A DNA stretch of 36,101 nt from Neocallimastix lanati (nom. inval.) (GCA_016946835.1 JACVTC010000167.1:307501-343601); one strand, 5' to 3'. Shown: positions 21,445 to 31,511, numbered from the stretch's first letter. Notes: generated by a model not told the origin, from the letters alone. Made by a program: numbers and translations.

Positions 21445-21520
21445 TAAAATATATAAATAAAATATATAAATAAAATATATAAATAAAAAAAAATTTTTTA
21501 TTATAAATTAAATGCCAAAC
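20788..21520. other. 3' flank of gene copy 3
   Basis: No gene. It contains the hairpin at 20894-20916, two AATCAATTATTATTGATT-type inverted repeats (about 21119 and 21311), TAAAA tandem runs and three ATATAAATAAA repeats (about 21448-21487). It ends in CAAAC (21516-21520), the target duplication of the LTR element. Confidence 0.65.
20894..20916 (+). terminator. Conserved 3' hairpin downstream of gene copy 3
   Basis: TGATTGATT / AATCAATCA stem of 9 perfect pairs with a 5-base loop, 107 bases past the stop. Confidence 0.45.
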
Positions 21521-23610
21521 TGTTAAGAATTAGGATTTTATGGTTTATAATTATGTAAATTTTATTAATATATTATATAAAATAGAGTTACTAGAACTTA
21601 ATTATTCTAAATTAAATGCATTTATATTAATAGATTAGGGCTTATACATTATTTATATTATGTTTTAATATATTTGAATATTATTTTTCATACATTCACA
21701 TATTCTAACATTTTCCCTTAAACCTAGTTATTCTATATGAATAAATTAATTTACTGGTGAATATTTGAATATAAAATTATCCTATTTTATATATAATATT
21801 AACTTGATATTATTAAACTATTATTTATTTCTATTCAAAATTAACCTTTAACATGAATAAAATATTTTTTACATCATATTTATTATTTAATTCAATTTAA
21901 ATATTGCTAAAATAATTTCTTAAATATATATATAATCTAATAATTTTCCTCTAAAACTTATTATTTAATATTATTACATCATTAATATTAGATGTATCCT
22001 AAATATCTCTTATAATATAAGGTTTATATATTAACATTTATATGAGGGAAATCTTTCTCTTGAAGGGTGATATTATACCATTTCAATTTGTGTGAATACC
22101 TATTATATATTTGATTTTACATCACTTTCAATTATAATTCGCTTTATAGAATAGCGCTAACTTTTATATATTTTCGCTTTGTAGTTTTAGCGATTACTAT
22201 TAAAATAAATTATTAATTATATATCGATGTACTTGATATATCATAATCTTGGGTTATTAAAATTGATAGTATTTATTATTAATTATATTATTCTGGTCAA
22301 TTAAATTTATTAGTAATTAATATAAATTGTTTCATAATTGATTAATATTAAATTTTTCAGTTATTTTTTTTTCTTGAAAGTTAATTTATGTTAAATATTC
22401 ACTATTAGGCTATTTTATTCATTTCCAAGGTAAATATTATTTTAAATAATCAATTCAAAGAATCAGTTCAAAGAATCAGTTCAATGACTTTTCTTTAATA
22501 TTTTATAATTTTTATTTTATTTTTCCTACTTCCCCCTAAAATCTAAATTTATAAAAAGGATTTTATATATTTGAATTTTCTCATCATTAAAATATTAATT
22601 ATAGAAATTTAATAAATTTAAAATATTTTTCAATCAATAAGTATAATTTGTAAATGGATAAATATCATCCATTTATACATAAGTCATAATTATATTTATT
22701 ATTTTATTATACCCTTCATCACGAAGGTTTGCACTATAATTATATTGAATTTGTTATTATCTAAACCTATTTCGCACTAGGTTAAATAATACTATTATTA
22801 TTAGAATGTACCATAGGAACCATTCTATTGTATTCCCCTTTAATATTTGTAATATTTTATTTTAGTTATTTTTATATGAAGTCTCTAATATATGAACTCT
22901 TCCATTAATGTAGTTTATATTTATATATACGTGTTGATATGTATAAATACGCGTTAAAATAACTATACTTTCAATAATGTGTTTTGTTGTTTAAAAAGAA
23001 TCATTAATTAATATATGATTGTTTAAATCTTATTAATATATATCTTTAAATTTTATTTCGTATATTCATAGGGTAGAAATAGTTTACTACATAGCAGATT
23101 CCTTTATACATAGATATATTACATTACTAATAGCCTTTAAGTGTGTTTTCCCAATTTAAATAATATATTAATATTTTTAGAGTTTTATTTAGTTTGTAGT
23201 AACTTCCTTTTATCAACTATTTTATATTATAAGCGTTTCTTCAATTTTGCAATCAGTTTTATTAGTTTTCCTAAAATTGACATAATGAGCAGCTTTCATC
23301 ATAATTTAAAATTCAATTAAATTTTATTTATTTTTTTTTTCTGACATAAAATTGTGACTGGCAAAAGATTCTTTTGTTAAGAATATTTTTAAGAATCAGA
23401 TGAGACTTTTAATCTATTAAGAGTTAGTATTTTATGGTTTATAATTATGTCAATTTTATTAATATATTTTATGATAAAGAGTTACTAACCCTTAATCATT
23501 CTAAATTAAATGTTTTTATATTAATACATTGTGGTTTATACATTATTTATATTACAATATGTTTCAATACATTTAAAGTTAATTTTTCATACATTTCACA
23601 TATTCTAATA
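21521..23610 (-). mobile_element. Short (2.09 kb) LTR element with both LTRs and target-site duplication
   Basis: On the minus strand the 5' LTR is 23415-23610 (begins TATTAGAATATGTG, a decayed TG end) and the 3' LTR is 21521-21710 (TGTTAG...TTAACA). The purine tract (TAAGGGAAAA on the minus strand) ends at 21711. CAAAC flanks both sides (21516-21520 and 23611-23615). The 1.7-kb interior shows no long frame and no recognisable gag, integrase or reverse transcriptase, so this is a non-autonomous or decayed element. Terminal TG...CA and a 5-base duplication fit the Ty1/copia or gypsy class. It is the fullest of three copies in the window. The 62-codon open frame at 23434-23622 is LTR sequence. 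Confidence 0.88.
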
Positions 23611-23615
23611 CAAAC

Positions 23616-24604
23616 TATATAGTATTTTATAAAATAAATTTTAATACTATATATTAATATATTTAAATAATATCTTTTAACAAAATATTATATTTTATTA
23701 AATTATTTTTATATCAAAACGTTAGTATATATTTGAATTATGTTATAAATATTATTTTAATATTTATAAGAAATAATGCAATAGGAAAATTTTTTATTTT
23801 AAAGATCAAAATTAATAATTTTTTTTTTTAATACTTGTTGGATTGCTTCTTTTTGTTAATATTATTCATTTTTAATTTTACTATAACACAATTTTATTTT
23901 TTTTCTTTATTTTTCCTTTAGGATAAAAAAAAAAAAAATAAAATTAATAAATAATTTTTGTCGTCTATATAAATTTCATAGTAATTTTTTAAATATAATA
24001 TATATATATATAGGATCAATTATAAATTTTAAACTAACATAATTATTTTTTTCTCTTTTCTCATCATCTATTTTTTTCCAGTCAGTTATTTTTCTTAAAT
24101 TTTACATATTACATATATTAAATTAAGTATAAAGTTAATTAATAAATAATTTAAATGATACCTCTATATATAATTAATAAATTTTAATATTTTTATTTTA
24201 TTTAGTTCAATCTTGTTATTAATTTTTATTTTATTTAATTTTTAATTTATATAACATTTCTTTTTTTAATTTACTTCAATAATCAAATAATTTAATATTT
24301 GTATATATAATGCAACTTTAATTCCGTTTTTATATTAATTACATAATAATAAAATATAATTATAAAATGTTTATTTTAAAAAAAAAATAAAATAAAATAA
24401 AATAAAAAACATAAAATACATAAAAATAATTTTTTTACAATATATTCATAAAATATACAATATATAAATAATTACTTATTTCAATATATATATATGTTAA
24501 TTTATAATATATATAAATATAATTTTTTAATTTTTTTAAAAAGCATTTATAAAATATAAATTCTGTTATTTTTTCCATATTCTATTCCAATAATTTTTAC
24601 AAAA
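23616..24604. other. Intergenic block between LTR element and decayed gene C (right arm)
   Basis: AT-rich, no gene. 23616-24060 is homologous to 30480-30922 beyond copy 4. About 23752-24540 is missing from the left arm near 12725. A TTTTCCTTTAGGATAA motif (about 23910) is also kept at about 30772. Confidence 0.55.
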
Positions 24605-25346
24605 GTTAGACTTCTATTGGGTTAGGGTACATTGTGGATATAAATTCAATGTTTGTGTTGCCAAAGCCACCAGTAGGATTGAAGACGACTGTCCAGAACC
24701 ATATCCTTGTTGCTATAAAGAAAATAGTTATTCTCGATTGGAACATTTGTTTTCTAAATACTATTTTTTTTCCATGAATTTCGAATGAAATATTTTAAAG
24801 ATATTGAAATTCTTTATAAAAAATTTTTTATGATTTCCAAATATTGTTTTATATCAAATATTAATGTAAACATTGCTTTTACAGATATGAATAATGCAGA
24901 ATCAAGTACTGATTAAAATAGTAATAAATAAAAGTATAATATTATTAATAATGACGATAAAAATATTATCATTAATAATAATAGTATTATTGATAGTAAA
25001 ATAAGAATATTAATATTAGAAATTGGGAAAATAATAGAATTGTTACGAATAATATAATAAATAGATCAATTGTTGAAAATCGTGTTAATATTAAAGTAAT
25101 TTTCTGAATAATGAGTTTGTAAATATATAATGACGTGATACCGATTATAATTCTTCTTTCTTGGTGAAAGAGATAAAGACATTAATAATTTAAATTTTAA
25201 AACTGAATGGAATTTTTAGTATAAAAACCAAATCATTTCCGGTGATTATTCTTGATGAGATCTGTAACTTTCTTTAGAGAAATTATACATAATTTCTTTT
25301 CAAATAGTCAATTCAAACCCTAATACAGAATAAGAATTCCATTTTA
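24605..25346 (+). pseudogene. Decayed gene C, right copy
   Basis: Inverted partner of 11931-12665. The first frame reads DFYWVRVHCGYKFNVCVAKA, then IEDDCPEPYPCCYKENSYSR, and stops near 24787 (FFSMNFE). Later pieces read INIRNWENNRIVTNNIINRS (about 25005-25100) and a weaker ILDEICDF-like tail with extra stops. The cysteine-rich start is better preserved here; the tail is better preserved on the left. Both copies are therefore decaying independently since the duplication. Family not established. Confidence 0.5.
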
Positions 25347-25649
25347 AGCAAAGAACTTATAATCATGGAGGTAAAGTTCGTTTCATATGAACTTTTTTTC
25401 TAAAATTTATTTAAGCATTTTATTTTTAAATATTACTTTTTGGTTCACGTTACTATTTTAATTACAATTATATTCTAATTGGACAAAATAATATTTATTT
25501 TTTTATTACTTATGTGTTTTTTTTTTTTTTAAATAAAAAAATAATTATATAATTAATAAATGAATAAATTAATAATGATTAAAATTCGAAATAATTACTA
25601 CTGTACAAAAAAAAAAAAAAAAAAAATAAACATAAAAAAAAAAAAATGA
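25347..25649. other. Low-complexity spacer between decayed genes C and B (right arm)
   Basis: Counterpart of 11621-11930: homopolymers and short AT repeats, nothing coding. Confidence 0.5.
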
Positions 25650-26085
25650 AAGATAATAAAAATATCAACATCTTTTCCAGCCGAAATTGGATAGTAGTAG
25701 TTATTATCATATGAAGTAGTGGAATTATCATTATATTTTCCTAGAGAAAGTTAATGAGAAATGGATATCCATATTTTCTCTGACCCTGTCATTTTTATTC
25801 TCTATTTTATAAAGTTTATCAAGTGAAATAGATTTATTATCTCTATCATTAGAATTTAAATAAATTTTACTATTTTCAACTTTTTTAGTAATATAATTAG
25901 AAAGATAAGAATAAAAGTACCTCAGATGGAAAAAGTCAAAAATTGATTTTATTTTATTTAAATTTATTTCACTGAAATTAAATAAAATTCTATTGTATGA
26001 GCTATAAATTGCTCACTTTATTTATCCGAAGAAAATTATTCCAAATTTTATTAAACATCAATGGTATTGTACATTTTCAAGAAAT
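25650..26085 (-). pseudogene. Decayed gene B, right copy
   Basis: Inverted partner of 11180-11620. The minus strand reads NDRVRENMDIHFSLTFSRK, then in another frame KYNDNSTTSYDNNYYYPISA and GKDVDIFII. The start homologous to 17948-18125 is frame-broken here. No intact frame above about 60 codons. Confidence 0.52.
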
Positions 26086-26415
26086 TTAAAGTTTAAATTC
26101 TAATATTTAAAATTTTATTTCCAAAAAAAAAAAAATAAAAATAAAAAAAAAATAAATTAGAATATTCTATCTTTAAAATGAAATTAAAAAAAAAATTAAA
26201 AAAATTAATAAATAAGTAAATAAATATATAAATATTTAAATAAATAAATATTATGATAATAAATATTTAATTAAATTATATAAAACTTTTATTAAATGAA
26301 TAAATATTTAAATAAATGAATATAAATTTAAATAAATGAATAATAAATAATTAATAAATAAATTAAATAAAAATTTAATAATATTTTTTTTTATAAATAA
26401 AATTTTTAAATATTT

Positions 26416-26452
26416 CAACCAATGAATAAATAGAAGGTATATTTTAAATCTC

Positions 26453-26453
<1 letters not shown>
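26416..26453 (+). promoter_or_regulatory. Conserved CCAAT-containing block upstream of copy 4
   Basis: Begins CAACCAATGAATAAATAG and ends AAATCTCC, 1.2 kb before the ATG; shared with copies 1 and 2. Confidence 0.4.
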
Positions 26454-26489
<36 letters not shown>

Positions 26490-26871
26490 ATAATACGTAT
26501 ATTTTTTAATTTATGTATATATTTAAATAAAATAAAATAAAATAAATTAAAATAAAATAAATAATTTTTAAATGAAATAATTCATCAAAAGTAATTATAA
26601 CATAACAATCAATAATAAAATATTTTAATTGATAATATTATATTAAATAAAATTATAGTAAATAATTATATGACTAATAATGAATAAAAAAAAATTAATA
26701 ATTATTGATATAATTTTATCTTTATTTTTATTAATAATTTACTATATTAAATTGATAATTTAAAGTAGCTAAAAATTTTATTACTTATATATATTAATAA
26801 TTATAATTTATTTTATTTTTTTTATTTTAAATTTTAATTATTTAAAAATCTCATAATAATATAGCATTTCG

Positions 26872-26885
26872 ATTATTCGAATATT
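26872..26885 (+). promoter_or_regulatory. TTCGAA element upstream of copy 4
   Basis: ATTATTCGAATATT: the same block as in copies 1 and 2, with one half of the palindrome altered near its end. Confidence 0.38.
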
Positions 26886-27407
26886 AAATTTTTAATAGGC
26901 ATTATAAGGATTATTAAAAAAAAAATTATTTAATCCTAAATTTTATTTTATTTTGCCAATAATGTTTTCACCCAATAAAAAAATTAAATCTATATTTTTT
27001 ATAAATTTGAAACAAAAACATAAAAAAAATTTGATATATATAAATTTAAAAATTAAAAAATAAAAAAAAAAAATTTAATTTATATATTTTTCAATTTAAA
27101 TGGAAGAAATAAAAATAAAATAAAATGAAAATAATTTATGTAAAAAAAAAAAAAAAAAGTAATAATGTATATATATATATATTAATGTTATTATTATTAA
27201 ACAATTATATAATATAAAGTAATAATATAATATTAAATAATAGTATAATATATAATATATTATTATTATTTTTAATTTTACATTATAAGGTAATATTATA
27301 CGTAATAAAATTTATTTCGTTAATTAAAATTATTCAATAATGGAAACATTTACTTTTATTATTTATATTATTATAGTTGTACATTTAGATGTTTTTTTTC
27401 ATTAAAA

Positions 27408-27416
27408 TATAAATAG
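27408..27416 (+). promoter_or_regulatory. TATA box of gene copy 4
   Basis: TATAAATAG, 233 bases upstream of the ATG, same context as copy 3. Confidence 0.5.
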
Positions 27417-27640
27417 AAGTAATTTTTTCTTAATTTATTCTTCAAAAAAATTAAAATAAATAAAATAATAATATAATTATTTTATAAAATAATTATATAT
27501 AAAAAAGATTATTTAATCCTTTCTTTTTTCAAAATTTTAAAAATAAAAAAAGAAATAATAATAAAAATTTAAAATATAAAATTATATTTTTTATATTACA
27601 AAACTAAAAAATAATACAATTTAAAAAAAAATAAAAAAAA

Positions 27641-29725
27641 ATGAAATTTTTTACTTCTATTACAACAGTAGTATCTTTATTATTATTAAAAGATATTAAG
27701 GTTTATGGAAAGCCAACTCTTGATACCAATTTAGACTACTCGTTTGAAATGGATGATAAGGTTGATTTATCTACAGAGAATGTCCTTGCTCAAAATCAAA
27801 CTTATAATTCTTTGAATACTTCTTTTAATCCTGTCATGAAAAGAGATGAATTATCTAATGGTAATTTTCAATCTATAAATGACATTAGTTATGTAGAATC
27901 TCTTTCCGAGGTTCAAAATCCTTATAGAGGTTTTTATACAGAAATAGTAATTTATTTAAGAAGAAATGGAAAGAGTAAGAATCATTCTATTCCAAAGACC
28001 AATTTAATTCGACTTTTAGTAGATATTTCTGATTATCAAAAACATTCTATAGATGAGGAAGCTCTCACCTTCTTAGATAAATATTTAGAACAAATAAAAA
28101 GAAATCATAAAACTATCGTAATTAGATTTGCATATGATCCTGGTTTCAATGGTGATGTCAGTAAGGATCCTTCTTCTGACAATGTAAGAAATCATCAAAA
28201 ACAGGTAAGCCGAGTCCTTAAAAAATATGATGATATCATAGCTTCAGTGGAATGTGGATTATTTGGTAAATGGGGTGAAATGCATGGAAGTAGTGTCTAC
28301 TCGGATAGCGAAAAACCTAAATATTTAAATAAAGTTATTAATAATTGGTTAGAATTTTTACCAGAATCACTTACTATAAGTGTAAGAACTCCTAAAATAT
28401 ACAGTGATTGGGCTAACATAGATTTATCAAAGATTTCAAGTCAAATTACAAAACCAAATGAAAAGGCTTACAGAGTAGGTATATACAATGATGGATATCT
28501 TGCATCAAAAAGTGATCTTGGTACTTACAAAAATAGAGAACAAGAAATAAAATGGTTAAAAAATCAAGCAAAACATACATTATTTGGAGGTGAATTTGGA
28601 GGTATCGATGAAGACGATGATATGGGTAATGTAAGTCCTACAGCTGATTATATGGACAAAGAAGCATTTTTGACTCATACAAGTTATTTGAACAATGGAC
28701 ATTATAACGTGACTATTAGTAACTTAAAAAATAAAAAGTATAATGGTGTTGATAAAAGATATAAGGGAATATCTGGTTACAATTATGTTGAAAACCATCT
28801 TGGTTATAGATATGTTGTTCGTGGTGTTCGTCTTACAAAGTCAGCTAAAAGTAATGGAATATTTAGAATGGAAGTTGATATTGAAAATGTTGGTTATGGT
28901 AATCTTGTAAAACCAAAATCACTCTCTCTTTTAGTAATTGATAATAACAATAACCGTTATGACCTATCTGAAATTCAATCTATCGAAAATGGTAATCCAA
29001 ATAATTGGAATTCTAAAGAAAAAACTACAGTCAAAGTAAAAGCGATTCTTCCAAATGGCATGAAAAATGGAAATTACAAAGTATACTTAAGAATTGCTAC
29101 TGGAACTAAAAGCAAAGGATTAAATGGTTTCCCTATCAGATTTGCTAATGATGACAAAAATATTTGGAATGAATCCTTAGGTGCTAACTACCTTGGAAAA
29201 TTCTCTATTAATGGAACTTCTAATAACAACGATGAATCAGAACCAACTATTTCTAATTATGTTACTATTAAATTCAAAGGAACATTAGATCCTACCTTAA
29301 ATTACTATTTAGGTGTTAAGGAATTAAAGAATTATGAATATTTCGATATTCATGATGAAAATAGTAATGATAGTTATAAATATCGTACATGGCATGTTAC
29401 TTCTGAAACTAAACCATCTCTCTTATATTTATCCGATGGTACTTATGGTAATCCTGGAAATCCATCTAGTCATTGTTTAGATTTAGGTAATCATCACAGT
29501 ACAAACGGTTATAACTTCCTTAGCATCGTCAATTGTGAAAATGCCAAACATAAATTTATGTATGGAGGCTATTCATCAGACTCTATTGATGTCTACGATA
29601 TTAATGGCAAGCATCTTACCGATAATAATAATAATAAATTATGTGTTTACTATTCCATGACTCCACGTATTGACAAATGCAATAATGATTCAGGAAAAAT
29701 GAAATGGAAAAAATCAATATTATAA
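27641..29725 (+). CDS. Secreted DUF4874/DUF4832-type protein with C-terminal lectin-like region, copy 4
   Basis: 694 residues, the same protein as copy 3. Substitutions against copy 3 that I could see are all silent (for example AAT/AAC, TCT/TCA, AGT/AGC, GCC/GCT, AAA/AAG codons). The body carries the same candidate active-site region (GLFGKWGEMHG) and the same four tail cysteines. It has the full upstream set of conserved blocks, and its 3' flank lacks the LTR insertion found behind the other three. By flank structure it is therefore the copy closest to the pre-insertion arrangement. Likely secreted; substrate unknown. Confidence 0.88.
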   Translation: MKFFTSITTVVSLLLLKDIKVYGKPTLDTNLDYSFEMDDKVDLSTENVLAQNQTYNSLNTSFNPVMKRDELSNGNFQSINDISYVESLSEVQNPYRGFYTEIVIYLRRNGKSKNHSIPKTNLIRLLVDISDYQKHSIDEEALTFLDKYLEQIKRNHKTIVIRFAYDPGFNGDVSKDPSSDNVRNHQKQVSRVLKKYDDIIASVECGLFGKWGEMHGSSVYSDSEKPKYLNKVINNWLEFLPESLTISVRTPKIYSDWANIDLSKISSQITKPNEKAYRVGIYNDGYLASKSDLGTYKNREQEIKWLKNQAKHTLFGGEFGGIDEDDDMGNVSPTADYMDKEAFLTHTSYLNNGHYNVTISNLKNKKYNGVDKRYKGISGYNYVENHLGYRYVVRGVRLTKSAKSNGIFRMEVDIENVGYGNLVKPKSLSLLVIDNNNNRYDLSEIQSIENGNPNNWNSKEKTTVKVKAILPNGMKNGNYKVYLRIATGTKSKGLNGFPIRFANDDKNIWNESLGANYLGKFSINGTSNNNDESEPTISNYVTIKFKGTLDPTLNYYLGVKELKNYEYFDIHDENSNDSYKYRTWHVTSETKPSLLYLSDGTYGNPGNPSSHCLDLGNHHSTNGYNFLSIVNCENAKHKFMYGGYSSDSIDVYDINGKHLTDNNNNKLCVYYSMTPRIDKCNNDSGKMKWKKSIL

Positions 29726-30472
29726 ATAAATTTAATATAAAAAAATATTACTTTAACTATTATATAATTATCTATAAAAAAAATCCAAACTAAAAAATAA
29801 ATATATATTAATTATCCATTAGATTTGATTGATTATAGAAATCAATCTTTATTAAAGAATTCATAATTTTTTAAGAAAAATAAAACAAAATAAAAATATG
29901 CAATAAACTAAAATTAAAATTTAAATAAAAAAAATACAATTAAAAAATTTATATAAAAGTAAAAACATCAATAATTAACAATATTTAATAAAAGAAAAGA
30001 ATTTATATCAATATTAAAAAAATAACCTCAATTTAAGATCAATTATTATTGATTAAAAAAAAAAATATAGTATATGGTAAAAAAAAAAAAAGAAAGGAAA
30101 AATAATATTAATACTTTATATAAATCTATAACTATGAATTTTAAAAAATAAAATAAAATATAAATAATAAAGAAAAACAAAATGAAATAAAATAAAAAAT
30201 AAGGCAATACTTAATAAATTAAAATAAAAAAAATAAAAAAAAATAAAAAAAAAAAAAAAAAAAAAAAATTAAAAGGTTCATAAATTTAAAATCAATTATT
30301 ATTGATTAAAAAAAATTAATATAAAAATAAATAAAAAAAAAAATATAAAATTAATACTCAGTGTAAACATTTTCTATCTATGAATTGAAATTTAAAAAAA
30401 TAAAATAAAATAAAATAAAATTAAATAATAGTTAAATATATATAAAAAATTTTTATATTATAAATTAAAAGT
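29726..30472. other. 3' flank of gene copy 4
   Basis: No gene. Homologous to the other 3' flanks but the most diverged, with extra A tracts (about 30236-30268). Hairpin at 29826-29848. Runs up to the empty LTR target. Confidence 0.6.
29826..29848 (+). terminator. Conserved 3' hairpin downstream of gene copy 4
   Basis: TGATTGATT / AATCAATC stem, 101 bases past the stop; outer pair mismatched. Confidence 0.42.
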
Positions 30473-30477
30473 CAAAT
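30473..30477. other. Empty (pre-insertion) target site of the LTR element
   Basis: A single CAAAT joins the gene-side flank (ATAAATTAAAAGT) directly to the far-side flank (TATAATATTTTATATAG). At copy 3 the same two flanks are separated by the 2.09-kb element with CAAAC on each side. No LTR residue remains, as expected for a never-occupied site rather than an excision. Confidence 0.75.
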
Positions 30478-30922
30478 TATAATATTTTATATAGAAAATT
30501 TTTAATATTATATATTAATATATTTAAATAATATCTTATATCAAAATATTATAAGTTATTAAAGTATTTGAATATCAAAATATATATTATTGAACTATAC
30601 TATAATTATTGTTTTAATATTTATATAATAAGAAGGTTTTTTTATTTTGAAAAGCAAAATTAATACCCTTTTTTTTTTTTTTTTTTTTTTTCCATATTTC
30701 TGGATAACTTCTTTTTGATGATGTCATTTATTTTTAATTTTACTGTAATACCTTTTTATTTTATTCTTTATTTTTCCTTAGGATAATAAAAAAAAAAGTT
30801 CATAAATACTTTACGTCTTCTTTTATAAATTTCATTGTAATTTTTTAGCTTTAATATATATGTAAAATTCATTATACATTTTAAGCTATCATAATTATTT
30901 TTTCTCCTTTCTTATATCCCTT
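30478..30922. other. Outermost homology of the repeated unit
   Basis: Matches 23616-24060 with many indels, including a long T tract (about 30669-30692). No gene. Homology stops at the copia fragment. Confidence 0.6.
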
Positions 30923-31200
30923 AGTGACCAGTCTTGCTTTTCTTTTGATTACCTTACCATTTGAATCCCTTTTATACTTGAATACCCACCTGGAAGAAAT
31001 GATATTAGACCCTGAAGGTACTTTATTTAACAATTGAATAAACTTTATTTTTTTTCATGTTGTACAGCTCTTCTTTTACTGAAGTTAACCATTTCCTTTT
31101 TATCTTTTAATTTGAATATATCTTTGAAAATGTAGGGTTCAATCAGAGTATTGATATTATGATTTAATTTCATGATTTCTGTGTTACTTACCTTTTTTCT
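30923..31200 (-). mobile_element. Ty1/copia reverse-transcriptase fragment, frameshifted
   Basis: On the minus strand one frame reads LIEPYIFKDIFKLKDK, the next KWLTSVKEELYNMKKNKVYS, and the next VPSGSNIISSRWVFKYKRDS then GKVIKRKARLVTK, ending at the unit boundary. This order is the classic start of the copia reverse-transcriptase domain (W..A...E...L..N..W.LV, then KWVFK.K.D..G...R.KARLV.KG). At least two frameshifts and loss of everything past the first ~75 residues of the domain make it a dead fragment. No LTR is seen next to it. Confidence 0.85.
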
Positions 31201-31249
31201 TTTATTTGAATTGGATGAATTTATACTTAATTAAATTGTTTATGAGTTC

Positions 31250-31383
31250 TTGTCCGAAAACTTCATAGGCTGGATAATCATCACCAACACCGTTTGGACC
31301 CCAGTTCTTACTAGCAACACCAGTAGCTGCAACAAGAACAAACTTTTTAACATCACCACTAGAATATTGGACTGATATAAGTA
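31250..31383 (-). pseudogene. Orphan exon-like segment, possibly of an NAD(P)-binding protein
   Basis: The minus strand after an acceptor-like TATATCAG (about 31376-31383) reads VQYSSGDVKKFVLVAATGVA, then NWGPNGVGDDYPAYEVFGQE, then LINNLIKYKF. KKFVLVAATG followed by a Y...GQEL segment loosely recalls NmrA/SDR-type NAD(P)-binding proteins (kkfvlvSatG, Y..sK..gE), but I cannot confirm it. No companion exons are visible up to the end of CIA2 at 32327, so this is either a captured exon or a relic. Its base composition is clearly coding-like against its surroundings. Confidence 0.4.
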
Positions 31384-31438
31384 AGTAATTTTCAAATTTT
31401 AAATTTAAAAAAATAGTTTATAAAAAAATAAAAAAAAA

Positions 31439-31511
<73 letters not shown>

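Larger units (their letters stand above)
26086..27640. promoter_or_regulatory. Full-length upstream region of gene copy 4
   Basis: No gene. It contains tandem TTTAAATAAATGAATA-like repeats (about 26280-26350), the CCAAT block 26416-26453, an A tract (about 26455-26487), the TTCGAA element at 26872-26885, the TATA box 27408-27416 and the leader palindrome 27473-27496. It is the most complete version of the plus-strand promoter region. Confidence 0.6.
17948..30922. repeat. Right arm of the large inverted repeat (two tandem units, plus-strand genes)
   Basis: Mirror image of the left arm: copy 3 promoter region, copy 3, 2.09-kb LTR element, pseudogene block, copy 4, its 3' flank with the empty insertion site, and the start of a further pseudogene-block homology (30480-30922 resembles 23616-24060). 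It ends where the copia reverse-transcriptase fragment begins. Relative to the left arm it is longer, but it lacks about 1.0 kb upstream of copy 3. Confidence 0.9.

Noticed and set aside
22080-22800. Small GC-richer inverted repeats in the LTR element interior (for example CCTTC/GAAGG near 22717 and AACCTA/TAGGTT near 22764), considered as tRNA or ncRNA
   Set aside because: No tRNA cloverleaf or A/B box could be assembled, and the stems are only 5-6 bp, within chance for this length.
23434-23622. 62-codon plus frame
   Set aside because: Lies almost wholly in the 5' LTR of the minus-strand element and has no counterpart protein.
6423-30922. Palindrome as a pure sequencing or assembly fold-back artefact
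   Set aside because: Arms differ by multi-hundred-base indels, an empty versus occupied insertion site and distinct coding substitutions, which a fold-back read would not create. Long-read support still cannot be seen here.
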